A stretch of DNA of 64,000 nt from Sulfuriferula plumbiphila (lineage in GTDB: Bacteria > Pseudomonadota > Gammaproteobacteria > Burkholderiales > Sulfuriferulaceae): contig NZ_AP021884.1 in assembly GCF_009938015.1 (NCBI RefSeq), positions 2,343,501 through 2,407,500 of the forward strand. The letters are read 5' to 3'. The position numbers were made by a program, and so were the translations under genes. Shown in pieces: positions 1 to 8,062 of this stretch. How positions within the stretch are numbered: position 1 is the stretch's first letter; each line of letters begins with the position of its first letter. A model generated the notes under the pieces. It saw nothing but the letters and a program-made list of their open reading frames with translations. It was not told the origin of the DNA and made no database searches.

Positions 1-1
1 T

Positions 2-1036
2 GCCAAAGATGTCCAGCAGCTGTTGTTCCAGCGCTACCGGCAAGAGAGTGCCGACACCGCCCGCTTGTTCGGTGGAACCGGATTGGGACTGGCAATCTGC
101 CGGCACCTGACGGAATTATTGGGCGGGGACATTGAATTGCAAAGCGAGCCCGGACAGGGATCCATCTTCAGCATTACGCTGACGCTGCCGGTTTCCACAG
201 CGCCGGCAGAAAGCGTGCGACGTCTGCATCCCGATGTAGCACAAAGGGCGGTTAAACCCCTACTTGATGGCAACGTGGATGCGCCCCTGGTGCTGGCGGT
301 GGACGATCATCCAATCAACCGCGATCTGCTGGCGCGCCAGATCAGGCTGCTCGGTCTGCGCGCCGAAACGGCGGAGAATGGGAAAGTGGCGCTGCCTATG
401 TGGCGGGATGGGCGCTTTGCGCTGGTCATCACCGACTGCCACATGCCAGCAATGGATGGCTATGCGCTCTCGCAGGCAATACGCAAAATCGAGGCCGAGG
501 AAAGACTTCCTCACACCCCGATCATCGCCTGGACGGCCAATGCGCTTGCCGAGGAAGCAGTGCATTGCCATGATGCCGGCATGGATGAAATCTTAATCAA
601 GCCGGCCGATCTGGGGCAACTGAAGAAGGCGCTGGCAAAGTGGCTGTGCATTACAGAGACAGACCATAGCCAGCCCACGCCTGCACTGCAGGATGCGGAT
701 AGTGGCCTGATCGCACAGCCAATTGATTATGCCGTTCTGAATAAGATTGTACCGGACAGTGCAGAGCAGATTCAGCTGCTGCATGATTTTCAGGCGCATA
801 TTCGCGCTGACCGCGCCAAGCTGCTCGAGATGTTGGAACAAGGTGACCAAGTCAATGTTGAACGCATGGTTCACCGTATGAAAGGATCCAGCCGAATGGT
901 AGGCGCACAGAATCTGTCAAACGCTTGTGTAAGCATTGAGACTGCATGCAACGGAAATATGGACGATGTGCGGGTGGCAATGGCAGGGCTGGACGAGGCC
1001 ATCAGGCAGATTGAAAGCCATTGCAATGCACTGTGA
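2..1036 (+). CDS. Hybrid sensor histidine kinase, C-terminal part (HATPase end, REC, HPt), truncated by window start
   Basis: The frame is open from the first full codon at base 2, so the gene starts outside the window. The visible part begins inside the ATPase domain, with a G2-type box GTGLGLAI around bases 77-100. A receiver domain follows (LAVDDHPINRD, phospho-acceptor Asp codon at 434-436 in TDCHMPAMDG, conserved Lys in LIKPAD near 599). A C-terminal HPt domain has its phospho-His codon at 872-874 in HRMKGSS. This HATPase-REC-HPt tail is that of BvgS/EvgS/RocS-type kinases, which relay phosphate His-Asp-His to a separate response regulator. The REC-EAL gene 283 bp downstream is the obvious candidate partner. 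The sensor part is not visible, so the signal is unknown. Confidence 0.93.
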   Translation, partial: AKDVQQLLFQRYRQESADTARLFGGTGLGLAICRHLTELLGGDIELQSEPGQGSIFSITLTLPVSTAPAESVRRLHPDVAQRAVKPLLDGNVDAPLVLAVDDHPINRDLLARQIRLLGLRAETAENGKVALPMWRDGRFALVITDCHMPAMDGYALSQAIRKIEAEERLPHTPIIAWTANALAEEAVHCHDAGMDEILIKPADLGQLKKALAKWLCITETDHSQPTPALQDADSGLIAQPIDYAVLNKIVPDSAEQIQLLHDFQAHIRADRAKLLEMLEQGDQVNVERMVHRMKGSSRMVGAQNLSNACVSIETACNGNMDDVRVAMAGLDEAIRQIESHCNAL

Positions 1037-1128
1037 ACCAGCAACGGATAAAGCCTGATGGAAAACTGGCTCAACGCGGAAACATGAGGGTGATTTTTGC
1101 ATGATTTGGGAGCGCCGGCAGGAAATGA

Positions 1129-1320
1129 GTGATGATCTTCATAGCCTTGATGAAGCGGCGCTTATCGCCCTGCACCACACACGTATTCGATCCGGCGCAC
1201 TTCATCCAGTGCCTCGTTCAGATGATCAAGGATCTGACACTTGCCGAATACGATCTAGGCCTGTGGCGCATGCGACCACGGAAATTATTTACGCTTTTCA
1301 TTGTTGAGCCTGAAAAATAA
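1129..1320 (+). other. Gap with a short unassigned reading frame between kinase and REC-EAL genes
   Basis: The 283-bp gap 1037-1319 holds two overlapping plus-strand frames (1101-1307 and 1129-1320), neither recognisable. The second would encode 63 residues, and its TAA at 1318-1320 overlaps the ATG of the REC-EAL gene, an arrangement compatible with translational coupling. There is no convincing ribosome-binding site and the composition does not look strongly coding. It may be spacer, a decayed gene or a short leader peptide. No function is proposed. Confidence 0.2.
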
Positions 1321-2519
1321 TGAATGCGAATGAACTGAGTTTCCTGGTTGTCGAGGACGACGCGTTCCAACGCCGGATAGTCGTAAATATGCTGCGTTCG
1401 TTGGGTGCGACATCGATTGGCGATGCGGGTAATGGCATGCAGGCCTTCGCGATACTGCGTGAGCCGAGTGGGAAGCCGGTAGACATCGTGGTTTGCGACT
1501 TGAATATGCCTGAAATGGATGGCCTGGAGTTCCTGCGGCATCTGGGTCAAGAACATTATAACGTTGCAATTATCCTCATGAGTGCGCTGGGCAGCAAGTT
1601 GCTTATTTCGGCGGGAAAAATGGCCAAGATGTATGGCATTAAACTCCTGGGGGTGATTGATAAGCCCTTTATGCCGGAACAACTCAAGCAGATGCTTACA
1701 AAATTTATGCGTGCTGACTACAATTGGCCGCAAGCCAGTTCCGCGGAGCGCTTTACGCTGGAAGAAGTATTACAAGGGATCCGTGCAAATCAGTTTGAAC
1801 CGTTCTTTCAACCCAAAGTCGAGTTTAAAACGGGTCAGATAGTAGGTGCTGAAGCGCTAGCGCGCTGGATTCATCCGGAGCAGGGTGTAATCAGCCCTTA
1901 TGGTTTTATCCCACTGCTGGAGCAGAGCGGCGAAATCGACAAACTGACTTTTCTCATACTCGAAAAATCCGTGGCTGCGTGTCGCTCGTTTCACGATAGA
2001 GGCTGTATATTTAGCATCTCGATCAATCTTTCACCAAACTCATTGGATGATACCACGCTGGCGGACAAGATTACCCAGGTAGTGCGGAACGCCGGGATAG
2101 ACCCGCGCTACATCATTCTGGAAATCACTGAGTCAGCGGCCATGACCGATGTTGCGCACGCATTGGAAAATCTGGTGCGTTTGGGCATGAATGGATTCAT
2201 ACTTTCCATCGACGATTATGGAACCGGCTATTCCAGCATGCAGCAACTCACGCGCATAGCCTTTAGCGAACTGAAGATTGACCAGTCTTTTGTGAAGGAC
2301 TTTGCTGACAACGAGGCATTGCGCATCATGGTCAAGTCCAGCATCGACATGGCGCACGAACTGCAGATCAAAATCGTGGCCGAGGGGGTGGAGACCCAAC
2401 AAGAATGGGACTTACTAAAAAACATGGGATGTGATATGGCGCAGGGTTACCTTATCGCCAAGCCGATGAATCTGATCTCCTTTGTTGAATTTTGTATGGG
2501 GTATCGCTTGCGGATGTAA
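1320..2519 (+). CDS. Response regulator with EAL domain (RocR-like c-di-GMP phosphodiesterase)
   Basis: 399 residues. Residues 1-125 form a receiver domain (acidic pair in VVEDD, phospho-acceptor Asp60 in VCDLNMPEMDG, Lys115 in DKPF). Residues 155-395 form an EAL domain that hydrolyses c-di-GMP to pGpG. The catalytic set looks intact: E178-A-L, Asn236 in SINLS, Glu in LEITES, Asp298-Asp299 in IDDYGTGYSS, Lys319 in ELKID and Glu355/358 in AEGVET. Domain order, length and wording match RocR of Pseudomonas, whose partner RocS1 is a BvgS-like hybrid kinase like the gene upstream. I infer that phosphorylation by that kinase tunes c-di-GMP breakdown. The start overlaps a TAA and lacks a strong ribosome-binding site. 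Confidence 0.93.
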   Translation: MNANELSFLVVEDDAFQRRIVVNMLRSLGATSIGDAGNGMQAFAILREPSGKPVDIVVCDLNMPEMDGLEFLRHLGQEHYNVAIILMSALGSKLLISAGKMAKMYGIKLLGVIDKPFMPEQLKQMLTKFMRADYNWPQASSAERFTLEEVLQGIRANQFEPFFQPKVEFKTGQIVGAEALARWIHPEQGVISPYGFIPLLEQSGEIDKLTFLILEKSVAACRSFHDRGCIFSISINLSPNSLDDTTLADKITQVVRNAGIDPRYIILEITESAAMTDVAHALENLVRLGMNGFILSIDDYGTGYSSMQQLTRIAFSELKIDQSFVKDFADNEALRIMVKSSIDMAHELQIKIVAEGVETQQEWDLLKNMGCDMAQGYLIAKPMNLISFVEFCMGYRLRM

Positions 2520-2814
2520 ATTGGTTCAGTGCAGCAATTCTCTGGATATGTAGCAGACCCAAACCAGCTTATCGGCGATCTTGTTGGCCACGCGCCCTGG
2601 CGCAAAGCCCGATAGGTTACATCATGGAACGACACCCGCACGAAGCCTCCCACACTGCGTAGAATCTGGTTCGCCACTTTTTACCAAAAATGGAGAAATG
2701 CCATCCTGCGACGAAACAAAAAGTGGTCAGGCAGGCCGTTGCGATCTCGTTGAAAATCCGGGAAAAGCCGCAGCCAGGCCCGCGGCCACAAAAAGTGACT
2801 TTCTCATGCTCGAT
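2520..2814. other. Non-coding stretch with repeated AAAAAGTG motifs, possible transposase remnant
   Basis: No convincing gene. The octamer AAAAAGTG occurs at about 2718-2725 and 2790-2797 on plus and at 2675-2682 on minus; the plus copies sit in a 10-base repeat ACAAAAAGTG 72 bp apart. A 23-codon minus-strand fragment (2526-2597, containing VANKIADKL) weakly recalls the C terminus of IS110-type transposases. That is too short to call. Confidence 0.2.
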
Positions 2815-2848
2815 AACAAACAACGGCCCGGTGAACCAGGCCGTCGTT
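2815..2848 (-). terminator. Rho-independent terminator of the folA/metallo-hydrolase pair
   Basis: Read on the minus strand, a stem ACGGCC/GGCCGT with flanking AAC/GTT-type pairing is followed by a T-rich tail (TTGTTTGTT). It lies 17 bp beyond the stop codon of the metallo-hydrolase gene. Confidence 0.65.
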
Positions 2849-2864
2849 GATCGATATTCGGAAA

Positions 2865-3677
2865 TCAGAGTTTGATCATTTCATCCGGCTGCATCACCAC
2901 CAGTTTGGTTTTCACGCCCTGTTTGGCCAGCGCGGCCTTGAATTCGGCCGGCGTACCGTCCAGTACCGGGAAGGTGCCGTAGTGCATCGGCACCACCATG
3001 CGCGGCCCGACCATTTTTACAGCCAGCGCAGCGCGATCGGGACCCATGGTGAAATGACCGCCGATGCATGCCAGCATCACGTCCACTTTGTGAAAACGCG
3101 GGATGAGCGTCATATCGTTGAACACATCGGTATCGCCGGTGTGATAGATCACCGGGCCATTCTTTATGGTGATCAGGAATCCGCCCGGATTGCCGCCCTC
3201 GTGGATGTCCTTGCCATTCTCATCCATCACGGTTGAGCTGTGGATGGCCGGGATAAACGCCACTTTCACCGCGCCGCCGAGCAGAGTCAGTTCGCCGCCA
3301 AAATTGCCCTGGGTATCCAGACCCGCCTGCGCTTTTGGAAAGCCGCCGTAGGTGACCAGCGCATTGCCCAGATCAAACGTGCTGACCAGGCGCGCGCCGG
3401 TTTTTCTGGCAATCGCCACCGCATCACCGACATGATCAAAATGGCCGTGACTGATCAGGATCAGGTCGGCATGGGTGATAGACGCCAGATCGGCTTTGCC
3501 GTTTTTATTGGCGGGATTGGTGATCCACGGGTCGATCAGCAGTATCTTGCCGTTGGGTGTTTTGATCTTGAACGCAGAATGGCCGTACCAGGTCAGTTCG
3601 GTTTGCCCGGCCCAGGCCGCGTTCACCGCCAGCACCATGCTGAACACGAAAATCACCCATGCCTTGATCGACTTCAT
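2865..3677 (-). CDS. Secreted metal-dependent hydrolase, metallo-beta-lactamase fold (UPF0173-like)
   Basis: 270 residues. A typical signal peptide occupies residues 1-23 (Lys near the N terminus, hydrophobic core, cleavage after NAAWA), so the mature protein should be periplasmic. The zinc-binding motif HGHFDH is at residues 77-82, with further candidate ligands in YHTGDTDVF and in the C-terminal MHYGTFP. The layout matches the UPF0173/UlaG-like branch of the fold, whose substrates are mostly unknown. Many members are cytoplasmic, so the leader is notable. The ATG overlaps the folA stop codon as ATGA, suggesting translational coupling, and a terminator follows. No specific substrate can be assigned. 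Confidence 0.88.
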   Translation of the reverse strand: MKSIKAWVIFVFSMVLAVNAAWAGQTELTWYGHSAFKIKTPNGKILLIDPWITNPANKNGKADLASITHADLILISHGHFDHVGDAVAIARKTGARLVSTFDLGNALVTYGGFPKAQAGLDTQGNFGGELTLLGGAVKVAFIPAIHSSTVMDENGKDIHEGGNPGGFLITIKNGPVIYHTGDTDVFNDMTLIPRFHKVDVMLACIGGHFTMGPDRAALAVKMVGPRMVVPMHYGTFPVLDGTPAEFKAALAKQGVKTKLVVMQPDEMIKL

Positions 3678-4183
3678 ATTAATTTCCCCTTACGTTGATA
3701 CACCACAAAATCATAGTCTAATGCGCTGGCCTTGTCGTGTCGCGGGTCGCGACTGAGCTCCTCCCAATCAGCGTGCTCAAACCCGGGAAACCAGGCATCG
3801 CCAGCGAATTCGTCATGGATCTCGGTCAGATAAAGCCGGTCCGCCAGCGGCAATGCCTGTTCATATAGTTGCGCGCCCCCGACAAAGAACACCTCCTGGT
3901 CGCCCGCACACGCAGTCAATGCATCCGGGATGGAATGCGCCACCAGACAGCCAGGCGGTGCGCTGTAGGCATTGCTTGAAATAATCACCGTGGTACGCCC
4001 CGGTAGCGGCCGCCCGATTGACTCAAAGGTCTTGCGCCCCATCACAATGTGATGCCCCAGGGTGAGCGCCTTGAAATGCTGGAGGTCTTCCGGCAAACGC
4101 CACGGCAGGGTATTGTTGACGCCAATGACGCGGTTTTGCGTCAGCGCGGCGATGAGGGCGATGCGGGGCTCGGGGTGGGGCAT
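3674..4183 (-). CDS. folA: Dihydrofolate reductase
   Basis: 169 residues. It reduces dihydrofolate to tetrahydrofolate with NADPH and restores the folate that thymidylate synthase oxidises. Family signatures are present: NRVIGVNNTLPW with the substrate loop, the catalytic acidic residue in PEDLQHFK, MGRKTFESIG for NADPH, and FFVGGAQLYEQAL near the C terminus. I chose the ATG at 4183, which has GGAG about 7 bases upstream; the frame stays open further up, but the extra residues are not DHFR-like. thyA is on the same strand about 1 kb upstream, separated by marC and a plus-strand small gene. The stop overlaps the next start by four bases. Confidence 0.97.
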   Translation of the reverse strand: MPHPEPRIALIAALTQNRVIGVNNTLPWRLPEDLQHFKALTLGHHIVMGRKTFESIGRPLPGRTTVIISSNAYSAPPGCLVAHSIPDALTACAGDQEVFFVGGAQLYEQALPLADRLYLTEIHDEFAGDAWFPGFEHADWEELSRDPRHDKASALDYDFVVYQRKGKLI

Positions 4184-4283
4184 GTTTTCTCCAGGTATCG
4201 GCGCATTATATCCGGCCTGATGCAGTAAAGAACGGCGTAATAAAACCGTTATGCGTAATATTCCGGCACCCGAGAAAGAAACC

Positions 4284-4550
4284 ATGCTGAACCTGATTAT
4301 CTCCACCATCGCATTCATCATCGCCGCCTGGTGGCTCAACCGTTATCTGGATGACATGGAAATCGGCAAGGGCATGACGCGCGGCATGCTGGTGTTTGTA
4401 CTGGCCTCAGTAGTGTCATGGGGCACCGGGTCGGTGGTGGACTGGGCCCAGGTCAAAATCGAAGGGCCGCAACCGCCGTCGCTGGCTTCTGGCGATTTGA
4501 TGCAAGTCCTCAAGGCAGTCCAACAGGGGCAAGTCCCGACGCAGCCGTAA
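4284..4550 (+). CDS. Small membrane protein of unknown function
   Basis: 88 residues from the ATG at 4284, which has a purine-rich GAGAAAG upstream. Two hydrophobic segments (about residues 2-16 and 34-50) suggest two membrane passes joined by a charged loop (RYLDDMEIGKGMTRG), with a hydrophilic Pro/Gln-rich C terminus. Not recognised as a named family. It faces folA head-to-head across about 100 bp and ends five bases before the convergent marC stop. An alternative start at 4251 would add 11 residues. Confidence 0.7.
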   Translation: MLNLIISTIAFIIAAWWLNRYLDDMEIGKGMTRGMLVFVLASVVSWGTGSVVDWAQVKIEGPQPPSLASGDLMQVLKAVQQGQVPTQP

Positions 4551-4555
4551 AGCCC

Positions 4556-5200
4556 TTAACGCGACAAACCCGGAAACAGCGCCAACAGGCCATCTGCCAT
4601 GAACTGTACCGCCATCGCGGCGAGTATCAGCCCCATCACACGCGTGGCGATGTTGAGCCCGGCCGTCCCCAGACGCTCGCCGATCGGCTCGGCCAGCCGC
4701 AATACGACCCAGACAATTGCCGCCACTCCCACTATTCCCAGGCTGAACACGAGCTTGTCGGGCCAACTGCCCGCCTGGTGCGCATCGACGATAGCCAGAC
4801 TGATTGCCCCCGGGCCCGCCAGCAGGGGGATTGCCAGCGGCACCACGGCAATGTCGTTCTTGGATTCGGCTTCGGTTTGTTCGGCATCGGTCTGCCGCGC
4901 CGGGCTGGTTTTGGCATGAAACATCGCAATCGCGATCAGCAGTACCAACAATCCGCCAGCAATGCGGAACGCCGGCAGGCCGATACCGAAAAACGACAGC
5001 AAGGCATCACCCGCCCACACCGCAAGAATCAGGATCACCGCCACCGCAACGGCGGCTTTGGCGGCCGTACGGTGCATTTCCCTGGGGCGACGATCTGCCG
5101 TCAGGCTGAGGTAAATCGGGATTGCCCCGAGCGGATTCAGAATGGCAAAAATGCCGACCAGGTATTTGATTTGCTCGGCCCAAACGGGTAACAGCGTCAT
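4556..5200 (-). CDS. MarC family integral membrane protein
   Basis: 214 residues with about six hydrophobic segments and a charged, Glu/Asp/Lys-rich loop near residues 97-115. Family signatures are AILNPLGAIPIYLSLT near the N terminus and VPLAIPLLAGPGAIS in the middle. MarC (UPF0056) proteins are inner-membrane proteins without an established substrate; the old link to multiple antibiotic resistance was not borne out. It lies 12 bp downstream of thyA on the same strand and is probably co-transcribed. Confidence 0.9.
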   Translation of the reverse strand: MTLLPVWAEQIKYLVGIFAILNPLGAIPIYLSLTADRRPREMHRTAAKAAVAVAVILILAVWAGDALLSFFGIGLPAFRIAGGLLVLLIAIAMFHAKTSPARQTDAEQTEAESKNDIAVVPLAIPLLAGPGAISLAIVDAHQAGSWPDKLVFSLGIVGVAAIVWVVLRLAEPIGERLGTAGLNIATRVMGLILAAMAVQFMADGLLALFPGLSR

Positions 5201-5212
5201 TACGAATCTTTC

Positions 5213-6007
5213 CTACACAGCTACCGGTGCCTTGATCGCCGGATGCGGGTCGTAGCCTTGCAGCACGAAATCCTCGAACCGGAAGGCGAACAGGTCGTTT
5301 ACTGCCGGATTGAGCTGCATGGTCGGCAACGGGCGTGGCGCGCGCGCGAGCTGTTCGCGGGCTTGCTCGAGGTGGTTCGAATACAGATGCGCGTCGCCCA
5401 GGGTATGCACGAAATCGCCGGGTTTGAGTCCACTCACCTGCGCCATCATCAGGGTAAGCAGCGCGTAGCTGGCGATGTTGAATGGCACGCCGAGGAAGAT
5501 ATCGGCGCTGCGCTGGTAGAGCTGGCAGCTTAACTTGCCATCCGCGACATAGAACTGGAAAAAAGCATGGCAGGGCGCCAGCGCCATTTTGTCAAGATCG
5601 GCGACGTTCCACGCAGAGACAATGATGCGGCGTGAATCCGGGTTGTGTTTGAGGTCGTGCAACACGCGCGCAATCTGGTCGATATGGCCGCCATCGGGCT
5701 TGGGCCAGCTGCGCCACTGGTAACCATAGACCGGACCCAGGTCACCGTTCGCATCGGCCCATTCATCCCAGATGCTGACGCCATTTTCCTTGAGATAGCG
5801 GATATTGGTATCGCCCTGCAGGAACCACAGCAGTTCGTGGATGATGGAGCGCAGATGGCATTTCTTGGTAGTGACCAGCGGAAAACCCTGGCTCAGATCA
5901 AAGCGCATCTGGTGGCCGAAAACCGAAAGGGTGCCGGTGCCGGTGCGGTCGGATTTCCGGGTGCCGTGTTCCAGCACGTGGCGCATCAGGTCGAGGTATT
6001 GGCGCAT
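5213..6007 (-). CDS. thyA: Thymidylate synthase
   Basis: 264 residues, the same length as the E. coli enzyme. It makes dTMP from dUMP using methylene-tetrahydrofolate. Visible signatures are the catalytic Cys146 in [12 protein letters not shown], the phosphate-binding [10 protein letters not shown] near residue 17, and the dUMP-binding [18 protein letters not shown]. The C terminus IKAPVAV matches the flexible tail that closes the active site. A folA gene nearby on the same strand completes the thymidylate cycle. No promoter is obvious in the 71 bases before it. Confidence 0.98.
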   Translation of the reverse strand: MRQYLDLMRHVLEHGTRKSDRTGTGTLSVFGHQMRFDLSQGFPLVTTKKCHLRSIIHELLWFLQGDTNIRYLKENGVSIWDEWADANGDLGPVYGYQWRSWPKPDGGHIDQIARVLHDLKHNPDSRRIIVSAWNVADLDKMALAPCHAFFQFYVADGKLSCQLYQRSADIFLGVPFNIASYALLTLMMAQVSGLKPGDFVHTLGDAHLYSNHLEQAREQLARAPRPLPTMQLNPAVNDLFAFRFEDFVLQGYDPHPAIKAPVAV

Positions 6008-6078
6008 GGTGGTCAGGGTATCAGGTTAAAAATCATGGTTGATTAAACCAAGGGCTTGCCCATAGGTGATTAGGCTGG

Positions 6079-6477
6079 TCAGAGCGTGTGGCGTTGCAGG
6101 TTAGCCGCAATCGCCTCGGCCATTTTCAGCCACTGCGCTGCCAGCTCGATGGGCAGATATTCAGTCAGCGTCTCGCCAAACAACGCCAGCCAGCGCGCGA
6201 ACGCTGCGGGTGTCAGCGCCAGGCCCTGGTGCCGCCCCAGCATGTCGAACTGACGCGGCTGTTCCAGCGTGCCGCCCAGCGCCACCCACCAGAAATCGGC
6301 GATGTGGGACTCGTGTCCGGCAAAATCCGCGATGCCGTCAAAAAACCCATGCAACATCGGGTCCGTCCGCAACGTGGCGTAGAACGCGTGTATCACCTGG
6401 TCGACACGGTCACGGCCAATTTTCCCGCATAGCGGTTCAAATATGCGCCGGGGTGAAGGTTCGCCAGTCTGCATCAA
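6079..6477 (-). CDS. Group III truncated hemoglobin
   Basis: 132 residues, the size of a 2/2 truncated globin. Diagnostic pieces are [13 protein letters not shown] (B/C helix region with a Tyr in the distal pocket), [13 protein letters not shown] (E helix, tandem Trp) and [10 protein letters not shown] with the probable proximal heme-ligating His83. Group III members bind O2 and NO; roles in detoxification or sensing are proposed. Relatives are sometimes mislabelled as preprotein translocase TatC. The start lies inside the 3' end of bpt, overlapping by 41 bp, so expression is probably tied to the transferase genes. Start choice is uncertain by a few residues. Confidence 0.86.
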   Translation of the reverse strand: MMQTGEPSPRRIFEPLCGKIGRDRVDQVIHAFYATLRTDPMLHGFFDGIADFAGHESHIADFWWVALGGTLEQPRQFDMLGRHQGLALTPAAFARWLALFGETLTEYLPIELAAQWLKMAEAIAANLQRHTL

Positions 6478-7171
6478 TCAGTCCCTGCAATGGTTGGTAT
6501 TGGCTCTTGTAGGCCATCTTGCGGCTGTTTTCAATCCAGTAGCCCAGATACAGATAAGCAAGCCCCAGAGTGCGCGCCAACTCGATCTGCCACAACACGC
6601 TGTATACCCCGAGGCTGCGCTGCGGCAGATCAGGGTCAAAAAACGTGTACACGGCAGAAAGCCCGTCCTCGACCTGGTCAATCACGCTTACCATGCGCAG
6701 TTCTCCGGCCTCGCGGAATTCCACCAGATAGGTATCCACATTGCTTTGCAGCAAAAAATGCGTGTACTGGTCACGGTCGTCATGATCCATACCGCCGCCG
6801 GCATGGCGCGACGCCTGATAGCGCTGGTACAGAGCAAAATGGGCAGGATCGAAACGCGCACCTTGTGGCTCCGCCACCAGGCCCGCGTTGCGCTTGCCGG
6901 TACGGCGCTGGGTGCGGCTGGGGATGAATTCATTCACCGCCACGCGTACCGGGATACACGCCTGGCACTGGCCGCATTGCGGACGATAAGTGAACAGCCC
7001 GCTGCGCCGAAACCCGGCCTGAATCAACTGGCTGTAGGCCATGCCGTCCACCAGATGGGCAGGCGTGACCACCTGCGAGCGTGCCGTTCGCCCCGCCAGA
7101 TAGCTGCACGGATACGGCGAGGTCAGGTAAAACTGCAGCCGCGCGAACGGCAGGTCATTCAACAAGGTCAT
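6437..7171 (-). CDS. bpt: Aspartate/glutamate leucyltransferase (bacterial arginyltransferase homologue)
   Basis: 244 residues. Bpt moves leucine from Leu-tRNA to N-terminal Asp or Glu, marking proteins for ClpS/ClpAP degradation in the bacterial N-end-rule pathway. Family signatures include [12 protein letters not shown] near the N terminus, a cysteine-rich segment [15 protein letters not shown] (residues about 63-77), and [20 protein letters not shown] toward the end. It overlaps aat by 17 bp and the globin gene by 41 bp, indicating a tightly packed operon. Arginyl rather than leucyl specificity cannot be excluded by reading alone, but in bacteria leucyl transfer is established for this family. 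Confidence 0.94.
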   Translation of the reverse strand: MTLLNDLPFARLQFYLTSPYPCSYLAGRTARSQVVTPAHLVDGMAYSQLIQAGFRRSGLFTYRPQCGQCQACIPVRVAVNEFIPSRTQRRTGKRNAGLVAEPQGARFDPAHFALYQRYQASRHAGGGMDHDDRDQYTHFLLQSNVDTYLVEFREAGELRMVSVIDQVEDGLSAVYTFFDPDLPQRSLGVYSVLWQIELARTLGLAYLYLGYWIENSRKMAYKSQYQPLQGLIDADWRTFTPAHI

Positions 7172-7853
7172 GGTCGAAGCGCCAGGGAGTGGGCACTGCT
7201 GGCAAGTTTACCAAGTTATTCAGCTGCGCGATGAAGTCTGCGCGGGGAATTTCGCGCGCACCAAAGCGCGCCAGATGCGCCGTGTTCATCTGGCAATCGA
7301 TCACGCCGAAGCCCCAGCGTTGCAACTGGCGCACCAGATGCACGAAAGCGATTTTCGAGGCATCCGGCACCTGCGTGAACATGGATTCGCCGTAAAACAC
7401 CCGCCCCAGCGCAATGCCATACAAACCGCCCGCCAGCCTGCCGCCTATCCAGGTCTCGGTGCTATGCGCCACACCCATCTCGTGCAGGCGCGTATAGGCG
7501 GCAATCATCTCCGCGCTGATCCAGGTGCCCCCCTGCCCCGCACGCGGCCGGGCACATCCCGCCATCACCTCGGCAAAAGCCGTATCCACGCGGATTTCAT
7601 AGTGGCGCTTGCGCAACACCTTGGCCAGCGAGCGCTGCACCACCAGCTCCTGCGGAAACAGCACCATGCGCGGATCCGGACTCCACCATAGAACAGGATC
7701 GCCGGGGTTGTACCAGGGAAAAATGCCGCGAGAATAAGCGTTCACCAGGCGCGCCGGGGAAAGGACGCCTCCCGCAGCCAATAGCCCGGCCGGGTCACGT
7801 AACGCCTTGCATACGGCCGGAAAATCCTCGTTGTCAGTGAGCCAGGTCAACAT
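7155..7853 (-). CDS. aat: Leucyl/phenylalanyl-tRNA--protein transferase
   Basis: 232 residues from the ATG at 7853; a longer frame begins at 7949, but its extra residues do not resemble the family. Aat adds Leu or Phe to N-terminal Arg or Lys for ClpS-mediated degradation. Signatures: [26 protein letters not shown] (residues about 24-49), [27 protein letters not shown] with the active-site region, and [20 protein letters not shown] near the C terminus. It is first of three overlapping genes with bpt and a truncated globin, so both N-end-rule transferases are made together. Confidence 0.96.
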   Translation of the reverse strand: MLTWLTDNEDFPAVCKALRDPAGLLAAGGVLSPARLVNAYSRGIFPWYNPGDPVLWWSPDPRMVLFPQELVVQRSLAKVLRKRHYEIRVDTAFAEVMAGCARPRAGQGGTWISAEMIAAYTRLHEMGVAHSTETWIGGRLAGGLYGIALGRVFYGESMFTQVPDASKIAFVHLVRQLQRWGFGVIDCQMNTAHLARFGAREIPRADFIAQLNNLVNLPAVPTPWRFDHDLVE

Positions 7854-7940
7854 GTAACGAATTCTATCCTGCTGCGCACATTTGCTACAGGACCAACCAC
7901 GTATTTCGCGTTTCACCTTAATCTTCTGCATCAATTCATT

Positions 7941-7994
7941 CATTGACAACTCACTGACAATTCGTTGACAATTTAACCATGTTAATAGTATGGT
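7941..7994. promoter_or_regulatory. Phased TTGTCA/TGACAA repeats, dyad and candidate promoter between aat and ompW
   Basis: TGACAA occurs at 7944, 7955 and 7966, exactly 11 bp apart; read on minus this is TTGTCA-N5 three times, the architecture of PhoB boxes (TGTCA direct repeats at 11 bp). Directly after comes the palindrome TTAACCATGTTAA (7973-7985). On plus, TTGACA at 7965-7970 with TATGGT at 7989-7994 (18-bp spacer) is a candidate sigma-70 promoter for ompW. Which gene is controlled, and by what, is inference. Confidence 0.5.
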
Positions 7995-8062
7995 TATTGC
8001 AAGTGAGCTTAAACAAAATACTCGATTTCAATGACGATTCACCCACAACCCAAGGAGCAGCC

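Noticed and set aside
5365-5385. GGTTCGAAT motif resembling a tRNA T-arm
   Set aside because: Sits inside thyA in frame and no cloverleaf can be drawn around it.
7854-7949. Upstream extension of aat to 7949 with a CxxC-containing leader
   Set aside because: The 32 extra residues do not resemble Aat and run through the repeat/promoter region; the ATG at 7853 fits family length.
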